A stretch of 64,000 nucleotides of DNA from Eudorina sp. 2006-703-Eu-15. Lineage: Eukaryota > Chlorophyta > Chlorophyceae > Chlamydomonadales > Volvocaceae. Made by a program: the position numbers and the translations under genes. The stretch covers positions 104,030 to 168,029 of the forward strand of contig BDSI01000194.1 in assembly GCA_003117195.1 (NCBI GenBank), given 5' to 3'. Positions 46,635-60,027 of this stretch are shown in pieces. Position 1 is the first letter of the stretch; each line of letters begins with the position of its first letter. A model generated the notes under the pieces. That model made no database searches, had not been told where the DNA came from, and saw only the letters and a program-made list of their open reading frames with translations.

Positions 46635-49600
46635 ATGGCTGAAACACGTCGTCGGAGCAGTCGGCTCGCAGCTGCCGAAAACAAAGTACCAGCTAAAGAG
46701 GGAAAGCCCGAGTAAGCACGTCATGACTTTTAGATTGTCGTAGAGCAGTTTGTCGCATTCTTACTGGGCAGAGGAATCGTTTACTCGCCTGTTCTGTTGG
46801 AAAGGACAGTTGGTGCTCAAGGTCATGCTTCCGTCCTGCCAGGCGATCTTCAAGCGAGGAGCCTAGTAGCACTGATGATCAGAGTGATAAAGATTTCTCT
46901 GACGAGGACGCTCAGCCCCGAAGAGGCGGCACGAAGTCCCCACAGCAGCGAAAGCAGCTTAGCCCCGAGCAACGTGCGGGACCGCAAAGGAGCCCTGCGG
47001 TGAAGAAGAAACGCAAGGTGGGTTGAGGGATAGTTACGAACCTTCACGCAATCGCGATGAAGGAGAGGCGGGGGGGAATGGAGACAGGCTTGGTGGTGCA
47101 AAGAGCTTAAGGATGCGCTTCCCATGCTGACCGGAGTGGATTGCATTAGTTTTGCGGATGCGCCCCAGCATAACACAACATGGGTGGCACTCATCAATAC
47201 ATGCTCTGCACACGTGTGTGCCCTTGGCAACCCAGGCTGCTGCAGCTGCGAAGGATGACGCCAACGAAGACATTGAGCCAATGCAGGAGGGGGCCCATGC
47301 ACCAGCCGCCGTCCCCGACGCAGCTACGGGGCCCGGGCCATCGAGCACCGCAGCTGCGGCCCCGCCACAACCCAAGTCCGCCCCTAAGCGTGGGAAGGCG
47401 GCGCCGCTCGCGTCCTTGCACAACCTGACCTTATGGGGTAAGCAGCTGGTCACGCGCGACGTTTCTCCACTGCTGCCGGTCCGCGTGTAACCACGGAGAG
47501 GCCTTTCCACCTGCAGAGATAATAACCAAGCACCCCTCGTCAGTGGAGCGCGCGGCAAAGGTGGGCGGTTCTGCCTGAGTTAGTGACGGCGTGTCGCCAG
47601 TCAGCTTGCCGCGTCGGTTTCCCCCCTTACGAGCCGTGTGAATCCGGGGATACCACAGTACGCAATTATCAATCGCATGTCTGATGAGCGCACGCTGTGT
47701 GCGCCACAGGAGTGGGTCGACCGATACTGCCAGGATAAGCTGGAGGCCGCTTCGGAGCTCATGTCTATGATCGTGCGGGTGAGCGAGCGGTTTGATGCCG
47801 CGGGGCCGGGGTTTGGGATGGGTTTGGGCTGGCAAGTTGTGCTGTGGGGACTTTGGCCTACCTTATTGGGGGGCCCGTTTCCGGACAACCACAGCCACGG
47901 GGTTGTCATACCGGTATCGTACACGGCGGTGACAAGCGCACTTGGGTGGCTAGGTCTTATAAGCAGCACGTGGCGAATTTTTTCGAATCTAACGAATTGC
48001 GACTGGACTTGTGTTTATTGATTCTTTATCATGTACCCCTCACAAAGGCCGGCGGGTGTGACAGCGGAGTCAGCGTCGAGGACCTGGAGTCGGGGGAAAT
48101 GGATGACGTCATAAAGCGCCTGGTGGAAACGATCGTCAAGGTGGGGCAACGGTTTGGTGCGGATAAGAACAAAAACTCATGGCCGCATGTGTGCTTGCGG
48201 TTTGAGTGTTGTTCACCGCAGTTCGCAGAAATCTGACCTTGGAAAAATGGTTTAAGGAAGGTAGAGTTGGAATGTGAGGGTTGTGGGAACTCCATGCGGC
48301 CCACGCGTTGCAAGCTGCGGACGACTAGAAGGATTCACTCTGTACGGCATCGTCGACAGGACGGCGGCACGGAACCCTTTCGGGACAAGAAGCTGCGCAA
48401 CCTTCGGACGTCATACGAGGCGTTCTGGACCGCTCTGGTTTCGGAGCTGCATGCGGCAGGCCGCCTGCTTGACGACCACGTCTGCGACCGCCTGACCAAC
48501 CTTCTTATCGGCCTGAGCGTGTAAGGTCTTGCAACAGTGCTATCTTGCTGACGCCGAAGGCGTGTGAATCCTACACTACTCCTCCTGCACAAACGCCAGC
48601 GCGTCGTGGGCCGGCGGGCCAGGGAGCCGTCACGGACCCTTAAGGTTGCGAACCCTGCTTGGGAAAAAGGGGGATCCGTTGCTTGCCTGGGGACCATCCT
48701 AGCTCGTGATGTCGGCTTCTGCCATAGTTTGCTCAAAGCTAGCTTCCCGGGGTTTTCTTTCGTCCACGCAGCACAAGAGTTCGCGGCTACCGGCACGCGG
48801 GCACGCTGACGGCGGGGCTGCTGATGACCGGCTGGGTTCGCGCGCAACAGCAGCTTGCGGAAGCCATCAGCACAGCGCGGCACCAGGAGGAGGCGGCGCA
48901 GAAGCAGAAGCGGGCGGGCGCCGACAAGGTACCGGTATCTCGCATAGTGTCTGCGGGTTGGCATGGGCTGAGGCGGCGCGCAGCTTTACAGCGTCTCACA
49001 GGTTACGGATTGGGTAGTTGCGGCCTTGGACTGACGATGTGGTCAGACTCCGGCGCTGCTTCTTGCATTTGACTGCACGCTAATGGAGTCGAAAGGGTCG
49101 TGAGTTGTCTGGACTATGAGTCCTGCCCACAGTGTTTTGGTGCAGCCATGTGTTGATGGTGTCGGTGCTCGGCGGTGCTCCGCAGAAACGGGTCATCGAG
49201 AGCCTGCAGCGCCAGGCGGAGGCGGCTCAGCGCCAGGTGCAGCAGCTCAAGTCCCTGCTGGAGGCCACCTTCGCGGCGGTATTCGCAGTGAGGTTCAGGT
49301 GCGGCAGAGATGAAGGCGCGCTCCCCATCCCTCCCGCTCAACACGTACACGCCCTCAACCGGGTCGAGACGGAGCCCAGCGGATTCATATCCTCAACACA
49401 CATGTCCGCCTTTTCCCTCGCGTTCTGCATTCTCTGCCAGTGAGGGCGCTATCCAGTCTTCAGTGGCGAGACCACGTCGTTTAGCGCCTGATGCACGGGT
49501 CCTGTCTGCGGCTCTGCGCGCTAGCACTGTGTGGTTTGGTTGTCCGCGCGTGCCTTGGCAATCACAGCGCAAACGTGCCTGCAGGGATGTGGGTCCCGAG

Positions 49601-52600
49601 ATCCGTGCCGTCGTCATCGATTTGGTGGGGCGCTGGATCGGCCTGCTGCCCGCCACCTTCATGGTGGACGGCTACCTCAAGTACGTGGCCTGGGCGCTCA
49701 GCGACCGGGTGAGCTGCTGTCGCGCCTGGTACGACATGGAGATGAGCATGGTTGTTTGGTACTTTGATTGGGACCTAACATGGTTCTAAGTTCGGACTCT
49801 TAAGAGCCCGCCGCGGGCACCCAATAGACACTCGATTTGTCATGCGACGAGGCCAGGGGAATGTGGTTATACGAATGCGCGAGAAACACAGACCGATTTG
49901 GGCGACGATCGTCCTCTGAAGCGGAGTTTGTGTGAGGATTGGGTGCGCACCTCCGGTGGCTGGAGGGCCGGTGCTGTTGAGCCGGTGCTGGAGGGCCGGT
50001 GCTCTCAAGCGTGCCCTGCCCTGCCCCCGCGCCGCCCGGCCCCGCGTGTAGGACGCTGGCGTGCGCGCGGTGGCCGTCAGCCGCCTGCTGGAGCTCTTTG
50101 GCGGCTCGCCGACTGCGCCGCCAGCGCCGATCGGGACACGCGTCGAGGCGCCGCCGCACCTGCCGCTGCTGCACGACTTCGTGGTTCGCTTCACGGCGCG
50201 TTTTAAGGAGCTGCCGTACGATATCGACGACGAGGTGGCCGTCCTAGGGGTAAGCTCAGTGTACATGTTGCCCACCGTCGCGTGGCAGTGCAGTGGTTGC
50301 GGCTCGCTGTGATACCAATCTCAGTCGTGGAAAAACATCAGAGAAGAAACGAGAAGGGAAGAGAGGCAGGGGAATGAGATAGAGAGACGAGGGGTGGAGG
50401 AGGTATTCAAGCCGACTAAATACCTCTGAAAGCCCCGCTGCCGCGTACAGTTACGCCGACAGGACCTTCGTTAAGGCCCGATCAATTGTCCCGTACGTTG
50501 ATCTGCTGCTATCAGACAAAGTCGAACATATTGGCGTTGCTGCTCTGCCCTGTCCTGTCCGCAGGTCCGTCTGCTGACGCGCCTGGTCGCAGTGGGCGCA
50601 ATCACCCAGGCGCAGCTGCCGGCGTCGGACTGCTACCGGCTGCTGGTGGACAACCCACCGGCGATTCGACGGGCAGCGGCGGAGCTGGCCGGACAACTGC
50701 TCCATGAAGACGCCGCAAAGCTGGAGGTGGTAAGTCTCGCCGCGCCTGACAGTCCCGCGCGCCGGGTGCTCCGGACCTGCGTCATGGCGGCGCTACGCCC
50801 CCAGTAGTCCAGTCATGTAGTCCGCGGTCGGTAACTATTGCGTTCGTGCAGCGAAACAACGCGTCCGGTGAAGCGTCCGTAGCCTAGGTATACTTATACC
50901 AGTCACCTGGAAATGGTTGCGCGCCGGGTTCAACCGCGCCTGCACCTGGCCGCAGAATTACACGCAGCGGGCGAAAGAAGCTGCGGATGCGGTCGCTGCA
51001 GCGGCCGCTGCAGCCGCCGAGGCGGGCAAGCCCGGCGGCGGACGCCGAGGTGGGCGCTCCAAGGCGGCAGCCGCCACCGCGCCGCCGGCTGCAGGGGCCG
51101 GCGAGGACGCTGCAGCGCCCGCGTCCCTGCTGTCGGACCCGGAGCAGCGTAAAAAGGCGACAATGCTGGGGGCGCTTCTGGAGATGATGTTGCTGCTCCG
51201 CAACGGCCAAACGACAGGCTCAGCAGCAGCAGGTGCGGCCCTGTTGTTGATCGTGTGATGATGATGGCCAAATACCGTAGGTATGGCCAAGTCCGCTGAT
51301 CGGTCTTTCGGTCTCCCGGCATCCGACGGTGCAGGCAAACCCGCGGTGCCGGCGGCGCCGCTGGAGATGGAGCTGGTGGAGGAGTTGGTCGATGCTCTGT
51401 ACGACAGGTGAGGTCCTCGTTGCTGCTGTATGACAGTGCTGTACCGAAAAGTATGGGCCCGCACAACAGCAGGGCCGCCTCAAAATTGAGTGCGGCGCTT
51501 CGCCGGCGCGCATCACGACCGGCCGTCTGCACGATCTCCAGAATATCCGAGCTTCTGTCCCGGTCCTGCATTTTCTTGTGCCGTCAGGCTGCTGGTGCTT
51601 CGGGCATGGAAGCTGATCGTGGACTGCCTGTCGGATGACCTCCTGGCGCAAGTGTGGGGACCTACCGGTCTCGCTCACCTGGCCCAGCTGCTGGCGGCGA
51701 CGGTGAAGCGCGCGCAGAGCGGGGCGCCGCCGCCGGAGAAGGGTGGCGCCGTCTCGCGTCGACAGGTGGGCATTGGTGGCAGCTCGCAGACGGCGCGCTC
51801 ACTGAGCACCCTGTGCCACAACAATATTCCACAATTGCCCCCCACGTCCCCCATGCCACTCGAGTCTTCCTCAGGCATTTGCTCTGGCAGCAGCGCAATG
51901 TAAATATGTCTACCAATTTCCTATACCCCCGTGACATCTCATTTTCGACAGACCGTGCTGTTGCGTAGCACCCTCCACACGCGCATACGAACAGAGGCAG
52001 ACACTTGGCGCTCACCGCTGGGCGCCGACCTCGCTGCGCGGCACAGGCACCTCGTGCGCGGGCGCAGGCCGCCGACAGTGAGGCCTTGCTGGAGGGCAGC
52101 CAGGTCCTGCTCGCGGCGCTGCCACGCCTCATTCGCCGGCACCAGACAGACCCGAACGTGGTGAGCATCAGGTGCACGGCGCGGCCACTGCCTCCTCAAC
52201 TCTTAACGCAGTTTTCGCTGCGTCGCGCGAGAGCCCCACCGGGGCCATACGGTAACAAACAATTCAAAGTCAGGGAAGGCCGAGGACGCGCCGGCGATGC
52301 GCAGCGGCCGACGGCCCGTAAATAGCTGCAGACGCCCAACGCCGGCGCGGCCCGTAGCAATACGATGGTATCCGAGAGAATACCAACAACGACCCGTACG
52401 CGTTTCAACATGGCACCCTGCCCCCTTCGGCGTCAACACTGGAGACACCGGTCGATCCTTTGCTGCGGCGCACCTTAATTTGTTTCACGTGCTCGAAAAC
52501 CAATGCGTTCTTGTGGATTTCGCGTGGCGGTGCTGCGTGTTTTGTCTGTCCAACATCGGTGTACGTCCTGGACCCACCATTGGAATGCTCCGAGGCGTTG

Positions 52601-55600
52601 GCGGACAGTGAGTGTGACCCGCCTGTCCATGAGCCACCACCCCGAGCACGCAACGCATGTGCAGGTATCGGCGCTGGTTGCACTGGTCCGCGACCTCAAG
52701 TTGGAGCAGTTCAGCCTGCGCGGCGACGAAGTGGGCTGGCGGACGCTGCTGGGCCTGGTGGGCGAGCAGCTGGCGACGCGCGGCGCCGCGCCCGAGCTGC
52801 TCACGCAGTGCGCTGACACGCTGACGTTTGCTGCCACGTCGGCGCCGGCAGCGCTGCAGGTGGGGCTTGACCGGTGTTAGATAAAGGCCGAACGTCCGGG
52901 TTTAGCATGGCAAGAGCGACGAGGAGGAAAGCAAGGAGGGTAACGCAGAGAGTCATGACTCATGAGGTGTTCGGACGGGGCCCGAAAGAACAGCTCGAGT
53001 GCACTGTGGAGACTGCTGGTTTGTCAGCTGACGACGATTGGCATATCCACCCGTTATGAGGGGATGAGTCGGTGGTAGTCATGTTCGTTGGTGACCAGGG
53101 TGCGCAAGTCTTGACGGACGCACAGGCAATTCTCGATGAACGAGGGAGTCTTTTCGTTTGCGCTGCCTGCCATCTCCTGACCATGCCCGCAGCCGTCCGC
53201 GGGCGTTGTCCTGCGTGAGGTATGCGACAAGCTGGCGGCGGGGCTGGCGGCCGCAGCCACCGCCGTGCGCGTGATGGACGAGCAGGACCTGGCGGACTCG
53301 GTAGCTGCCCTGGCGGCGGGGAAGGTCGAGGACGATGTCGAGGAGCTTGTGACGCTGCGTGTGGCTCTGCTGCGAGCGCACGCCGTGCTGGTGGGTTGTG
53401 GCTCCGGGCATGTGGGCGTTCGAGCCAGGCAGGCTGATGGACAGAGGAGTAGTTTGGATGGCTCAATAACACCTACAGAATGACAGCAAGAATCAGAAAG
53501 TGAATAAAACGTTCCAAATTCACAGCCTTGAACACGCACAGTAAGGGACGGGCTGATTGGCTCAAGCGTAGGTCGCTTGAGGGGTGCCGTCGGAGCGTAG
53601 CTCGAGAAGTCGCAGGGAGCCGCCTCTTTGAGAGTGTGCCCAAGTCAGTGGCGAAGAAGCCGCCCTACACGCTGAGTCTCTAGCGCGGGGCTGCCCTCTG
53701 ACCCGCGGGCCCCGACGGTGGTTGCGACGCGCAGGTCCGCGGCGGCGCATCACTGGCGGCCGACCGCCGGGTCTACGATGCCGTGGACGAGCTGCTTGCC
53801 GGTTGCGGCTCGGGCCGGCTGCTGGGCCCGGAGCTCACGGGTCTGCTGGCAGAGACCCAGCTGGTCGTACTGCTCAACAACGTGCATCAGGTGCGTGTGC
53901 GCGGAGGTTATGCGTGTGTTTTGGGGAGGACTGTGTGTGGGAATGCGTGCGTACACGAGCAAGGGTTCAGATGCGCGGCCGACATGTGATTCTCTATATT
54001 TGCAAGCAGAGCGTCTTCCGCAATTATTGGCCTCAAAGGTAGGGACCCTGACGTACGAGGATTTTGATTACGGTATAGTGATTGTGTGCGCTTTCATGTT
54101 TGTTGTCCTCTTTTGCGGAAAGCGTCTTTTTTTGATTTTGATCGATTCGCTCAGTGCACACGCGGGAGGTTGCTGGCTGTGCGGCCGTTATTAACCTCGC
54201 ACGGTGCTTCATGTTTGCCCCCGCAGATGAAAGCGAACGCAGGGGCCGCGGCGGCGGCGGTCGCTGGGGGCCCGGGCCCCAGCACCAGCGCCGCACCGCC
54301 ACTGCAGACCGCAGTGCAGCAACTCCAGCAGGCGCGAGATGCCCTGGTGTCGCACCTGGTGGCCCTGCACGCGGCCGTCACTGCGCAGGGTGACGCGGTG
54401 CTAGAACCCGACGGGGCCGGCAGCGCCGAGCATGCGCCGCAGCCCGCCGACCCAACCGGTGTCGCCGTCACCCAAGACGCGGCGTTCCGCGTTCTGAGCG
54501 ACGTCGCCCTCGTGTTCGGGTCCAAGGCCTGGCAGGTGAGTGCGCTCTGCGGCGACGGACCTCACCCCGTCCGCGCCGCCCCGCTTGTTGTTGTGCGGCT
54601 AGCGAGAATGCACTGCATCGAAGGTTGGGGTTCAGTGCGTTTTCCACTGTGACCTTGGCCTTGCATGCGCGCCGTGCTTTTGCCTGGTGGCTTCAGGGCA
54701 CCGATATGGAGCCGGTCTGCATGCTGACGCTCAGCACCGAGGCGGCGGACCTGATGTGGCGCCACTGCGCTGAGGTGCTGCGGGCCGTGGACACACGCGA
54801 CGAGGGCGACGAGGAAAATGATGAGGAAGACGAGGAGGAGGGCGACCCAGGTGCGGGAAGGTGTACGTGTTGGCGTTCATCAACGGCGATCGGGGGCTGC
54901 CAAGTGGCCCCCAGACCCATTTGCGGCCGACCCAGGCAAAGAGCGCAGGAGGACCTTGCTCCCCATATCCGGTGCACCTGCATGGGCAGCCTGCAAGACG
55001 CGTTTCCACGTCGAAAGGCGCGTTTCTGCATCCAGGAAGAGGTTTATGTGGTTGTTGTGTTGGTCAGCGTACCCAAAGAGGGTGCCATGCGGGCCCGCAG
55101 TGCTCAACGCCTGCAACCTGCGCTGCTGGCCCGCTCACGGCGCTTACTGCCCTGTGGTGGTACAGATCTGAACGATCTTGTCGACGATCTGGAGGGCGGC
55201 AATCGCCGCGCAGCAGCCACCCGCCGTGCGAAGCGCACGGCGGCCGTCGCGAGCAAGATGGCCACGCTTGGCTGCCTTGGCCGTCTGCTGGCGCACGACG
55301 TCTGCGGCGACTGCCATCGCACCATCGCCGTTAACCTCGTCGCCGAGGTAAGGCGGTCCCATAACTTGACCAGCCATTGCCACGTCTGAGCCAGGGGCTA
55401 CTGTGTGCTTTGCCTCAGCCGCATGTCACTGTCATAGATGAGTCACTGAATGCAGATGTAAGCGCTGGTACGGAATATGTACACGGTCAGTACCCTGCTC
55501 CCAACGTCTCGGAGCAGTGTTGAGTTGCGACAGGGTCTTTGCTTCAGCGCGTGTCCGTCTCGACTCCTCTCCGCCCACAGTTCTGCAACCACGGTCCGGA

Positions 55601-58600
55601 GGTGGCGGATCTGGTCCGGGATATCTGCCGGGAGATGGCGGCGTCGCGCCCGCACGGCGAGATGCCGCAGATCTATACAGGCGCTCTCCGCCAGGTGTGT
55701 CACTCGGCTTGGAGCGGCGCCACTGTTTGCACTTCTGCATGGCCGGTCGGGGAAGCTGTACGTTGCACGCATCGCATTTCACGTCGGCGATCACGACCGG
55801 CGTTTGTGTGTGCAGCGGCAACTTGCAGAGGCAGGCGACAGGCGAGAAACCCAGGGGCTCAGCCCCACTTCCACTTTTGCGGCCCCCGCCAAGCAATGGC
55901 CCCCTGGCCATCGACACGCAACAACACCCTTCCATCGCTTGTCCCCCCAGTGCTGGGCGTCCGTGACCGCCGCGGGGGAGCTGGGCGAAGACGAGGAGCA
56001 CGCGGCGCTGCAGCGCTTCGCTGAACTTGCCAAGCACATCTCCAGCATGTATGCAGGTCCGTGACCGGTCAGGCACGGGCAGACTACACAGCATCACTCA
56101 TGTCCCTGGGAAATCGATCGTAATCGCGGAACACCGGCCAAGGACAGTCCCGGCATGACATTTGCGGGCAGCGCCGCGGCCCGCGCTGCCATCACTTTCT
56201 TCGGTGCAGAGCGGCCGCTGCTTCCAGTATTTGAGTGGCCGCTGCAACCAGTCCTGGCCACTGTTGTTCTTGGCATGCGCGGCCCGCAGAAGCTGTTCCC
56301 GCACATCCTCGCCACCTGCACGCCCTCCCAGGTCACGGCACATCACGGTCGGAGCTGCTGCACATCCTCCGCGACCTGACCGCCGACGCGCTCGTGGACG
56401 CGCCCACAAACCTGGCCATCCTGGCGTGGGGCGCCGCGTCCTTCGTGCCCAAGCTCGCCCCGGCCGACGCGTCAACGCTGGTCAGCGAGCTGGAGGGCCG
56501 GCTGCACGGTTCCGGGCCGGGAGAGGCATCCGGGGCTGCTGAGCTGGCACACGAGCCAAGCGACCCTGACTGGGGTCCCATGTACCATTACCTGGGGCTG
56601 TTGAAGGTGGGTGGGCCTGGTGGCACGGCTACGGCTGCGGTATAAGCTATGTTTGATGGTGTTGTTGTTGGTGGTGGTGCTGCTGCTGTTTGTTGTTAAG
56701 TGTTTTTCGTGTGTCGGCCGTCTGGCGGTCGTGGCATATTATGCGAGATGTGAATCGCTTGGCAGTAACCGCACTGGGGTGGCGATGTGGACTGCCCGCA
56801 GGACAAGGCCTCCCGGGGACGTGTGGCGCCGCGCGCACTGAAGGGTGCGTCAGCGACGACACCGAAGGCCGCGCGCAACCGCAAAATCTCGTTCGCACCA
56901 TCACCGCACGATCGGCACGAAGACGAGGAGGGCGAGGAGGCAGACGAGGAGGCAGACGAGGAGGCGGCTGCTGAGCCGAAGGGAGCACCAAAGCCAAAGG
57001 CAGCACCAAAGCCGAAGGCTCAGAGGGCGAAGGCGGCGGCCGCCGCAGCGCCGGAGGAGGGGGCGTGGCTGCATAAGGCCGTTCATAACGCTCGCAAGCC
57101 AGCCGTGCAGGCCATTGTGGAAGGAGACGAGGAGGAGGACGAGGAGGAGCAGGAGGCGGCGCCTGTACCCAAGCGGCGGAAGACTCGCCGGAAGGCGGTG
57201 AAGGACAGTGACGAGCAGCTGCCGCTGCCGCCTCCACCCCAGCAGCAAGCGGCGAAGCGTCGCAATGCAACGAAAGCGGCTGCGGCCGGAAGGAAGGTGA
57301 GCTGGGCGATCTTTTTAAAAATTTGCAAGATGCATTGGTTGCATGCCGGTATAGTTTGTGTGAAGGGTTTAGGGTCTGCAGAAATCAGGCCGTGTCTGCA
57401 GAAATCAGGCCGTCTTGCAATGGAGTGTGAACTACGTTTCCAGCAGTACCGCGGTATCCGGTGACACGTCACGTTATGTCGCACTGGTTAACGTTCCATC
57501 GCGCGCCTGAACTCCACACATCGTGCGCCTTGGTCCCCTGGGCATCTCCATTCTGCAGGGCGCTGCTGCCGCCGCGCCTGGGGAGAACACGGGGCGAGGA
57601 GCTGGCGCGGGGCGGGCCACCACAGTGGCGGCGGGCCTGCGGGCCGTGGACGTGGACGCCGGCCCGCTGGGCAGCTTGCCGCCCACCCAGTCACAGAGCC
57701 AGTCCCGCGGCATGTCGGAGCACCGTTCACTTATGGCGTTGAGCGACCTGCGGTCAGAAGGTGGAGCGGAGGAGGAGGAGGGCAAGTCGCCGGTGGAACG
57801 AGAAGCCGGGGCAGAGGAGGATGAGGACGAGGAGGGCAGCGAGGAACGGAGGCACCCGCGAGGGCACAACTTCACGGCTTCCGACCTGCGCGCTGTCACC
57901 GTCAGCGCGGCGGCGGCGACTGCATCGGGTGCGTGTTGCGGCTTTGTGCGGGCACCAGCTGCGGACGGTGCCGCCATGTGGCAGTTCAGGTCCTGGAGCG
58001 ACTCACGCGGGGTAACTTCCACAGGGTTGGAAAACCAAGAAGCACGATTGTTGGAAGGGCGACCCTCCAGCCCCAAACATGCTTTTGCCAAGTTTGCTTC
58101 TTGCCAGGATTGTGCTGCTGCACAACCGCCTGTAAGACGGGCGGAAGCTTTTTAGGCCTTGACTTGACGAGCCGCCGTCACGGCCATGCCAGGACGCCTT
58201 AGAGCCATCCCGCCAAGTAAGGGGGGCTACGATCCGATGCACGCCGGTGCTCCTTTTGCAGCAGGAGCGGACGTCCACGACGGTAAAAGCGAGGAGGGCA
58301 GTGAGGATGAGGCGGAGGAGCAGGGGCGGAACGAGGATGAGGACGCGGAGATGGCAGGTGCGGAACCGGACGAGGAGGAGGGCGGCGGCGAGGGTTACGG
58401 TACACCGACAGTGCTACCTACCGAGGAAGAGCTGCCCTCGCCGGCGCGCCGCACGCCTGGAAAGCGCGGCGCCGCCGCGGGGAAGAAGACGGCGCAAGCT
58501 GCCCGGCGCGGTGGCGCCGCGGGCGCGGGCGCGGCCATCCCGGCGCCGTCCGTGTCCCAGGCACATGCCGCGTCGGCATCCCTTGTCGCCGTGGACAGCC

Positions 58601-59097
58601 TTGCTGCCAGCGAGGACGAGGACGAGGACGAGGATGCGGAAGCTCTGCAGCAGCAGGAAGAGGACGAGGGGGATGCGGGAGTCGCCGGTGTCTCCAGGCA
58701 AGACGGCTCAGAGGAAGCACCTGGTCTGACGGCAAGCGATGGACCCGGTCCGCACGATGAGGACGAGGATGAGGAAGCTGGGGACGGACGCGGGGTGGAT
58801 GAAGGGCTGGAGGAGGTCGAGGAGGAGGAGGATGGGGCGGCGCAGGCGGACGAGCAGGGGACGCCACTCTCCAGCCGCAAGCGGCGTCGCAGCACAGCCG
58901 ATTCGGGCGGTCCCACTGAGGATGACGAGGAGACCAGTGACGGGGGTGACGGCGCCCTGCAGCAGCAGCACCTCCACCACCAGCGGCATCAGCCACAACC
59001 AAGCGTCTCCGGCGACGCACCGGCGGTGTCTGCACGTGCGGACTCCGTGGCGACCATTGACCCGCCCCAGCGGCGCACCAAGCGTCGCCGCCGCTGA
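46635..59097 (+). CDS. SCC3: Cohesin subunit SCC3/STAG
   Basis: I joined 28 exons in phase: 46635-46711, 46843-47017, 47236-47437, 47517-47560, 47710-47778, 48048-48140, 48360-48520, 48772-48928, 49186-49298, 49585-49708, 50052-50249, 50565-50729, 50956-51232, 51335-51407, 51588-51765, 52068-52160, 52665-52859, 53193-53390, 53735-53890, 54227-54535, 54697-54850, 55166-55347, 55581-55694, 55951-56056, 56332-56606, 56802-57296, 57559-57928 and 58262-59097, giving 1862 aa. SCC3 binds the SMC-kleisin ring in the nucleus and is needed for cohesin loading and cohesion. An N-terminal KKKRK nuclear signal precedes the STAG domain (from about 167, [20 protein letters not shown]). [19 protein letters not shown] and the stromalin domain (about 364-470, [32 protein letters not shown]) follow. 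A plant SCC3-like HEAT end ([27 protein letters not shown]) precedes a tail of about 565 residues, acidic with basic patches, that other SCC3 proteins lack at this length. Confidence 0.9.
51876..51930 (-). repeat. Dispersed ~55-bp intronic element, copy 6
   Basis: On the plus strand it reads TTTGCTCTGGCAGCAGCGCA, ATGTAAATATGTC and TACCAATTTCCTATACCCCC, a near-complete inverted match to the copy at 25695. It lies in SCC3 intron 51766-52067, antisense to the gene. Confidence 0.88.
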
Positions 59098-59513
59098 ACC
59101 GTGTGTGTGCGCCAACAAACAGAATTTCCTCCCGCATGTTACAGCCCTTGGACCTGTCGGGTTACGCGTGCTGTCGCTGCCATTCCGCGCTCACGACTGA
59201 TCGTACATGACCAGCCACGTACATACATGTGTTAAGGAATAGGCCTGAGAACTGTTGATCTGAGGGCAGAGAAATTGCAAGCAAACGTCTGGGGTAGAGA
59301 CTTTGGTGGCCACCGAGTACACGCCATAGGTTGTACCGTTTACTACGAGGCGACCCTGCAGACCAGAGGAAGTCCCTCAGGTCAGCAGTGTGTAGCGAGG
59401 CGGGCACACTGCACCGCACTCCTTTAACCGATGCACGAATGAGGTGCTCTAATTCTCTCAAGTTGATTTGATGGGTTAGCGGGGTCTGCCAGAATTTGCC
59501 GACGCAGGATGTC

Positions 59514-59518
59514 ATGTA
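59514..59518 (+). terminator. Possible TGTAA poly(A) signal for SCC3
   Basis: TGTAA is the usual polyadenylation signal in volvocine algae. This copy is in the right strand and at a plausible 3' UTR distance, but a five-base motif has many chance matches. Confidence 0.3.
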
Positions 59519-59982
59519 ACCGTTACTGGATGTTACCAACAACTGGAACTTACATGAGTGTGCAACCCATGGACTCGCCACTATATACTTCGTTTGTTGT
59601 GGATTGGTTAGACAACGCTGGGGCGAGTACCCCACTACAGCGCTACTTTGTATTTCTGCGTACTGCGTTAACCACTTCTTTCACTTTTTGTGTAGCAGCG
59701 GTGCTGCCGCTGCGCCCATGTGCTCGAGGCGTGCTCTGCACGCCAGCAGAGACCCTGTCGTGGAGCTGCGGCGTGCCTGAAACCGTGCAGTAAACAGGTC
59801 TTGGACATGCTCCACCAAAGCGTGATTCGGCGGGTCTGGCGCGGTTTCCAGGAGAGGCAATCCTGGCGCGCTGGTGACCTGGTGACCTGGTGTGTTGGCC
59901 GGCGTGGCTGCAAGACCCCCCCTTGCGGGTGATGGAGGATGGGTGCGCTAGGGCTTGATGAGATGCGGCGCGTACGAGCTAT

Positions 59983-60027
59983 CTAGGGCCCGTTGGTCGG
60001 GACTAAGGGTCCACCTTATAACGGTTA
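59983..60027. repeat. Solo end of inverted-repeat family A
   Basis: GCTATCTAGGGCCCGTTGG, then GGGTCCACCTTATAACGGTT closely matches the right end at 45106-45155, including flanking bases GCTATCT. No partner end was found nearby. Confidence 0.6.
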
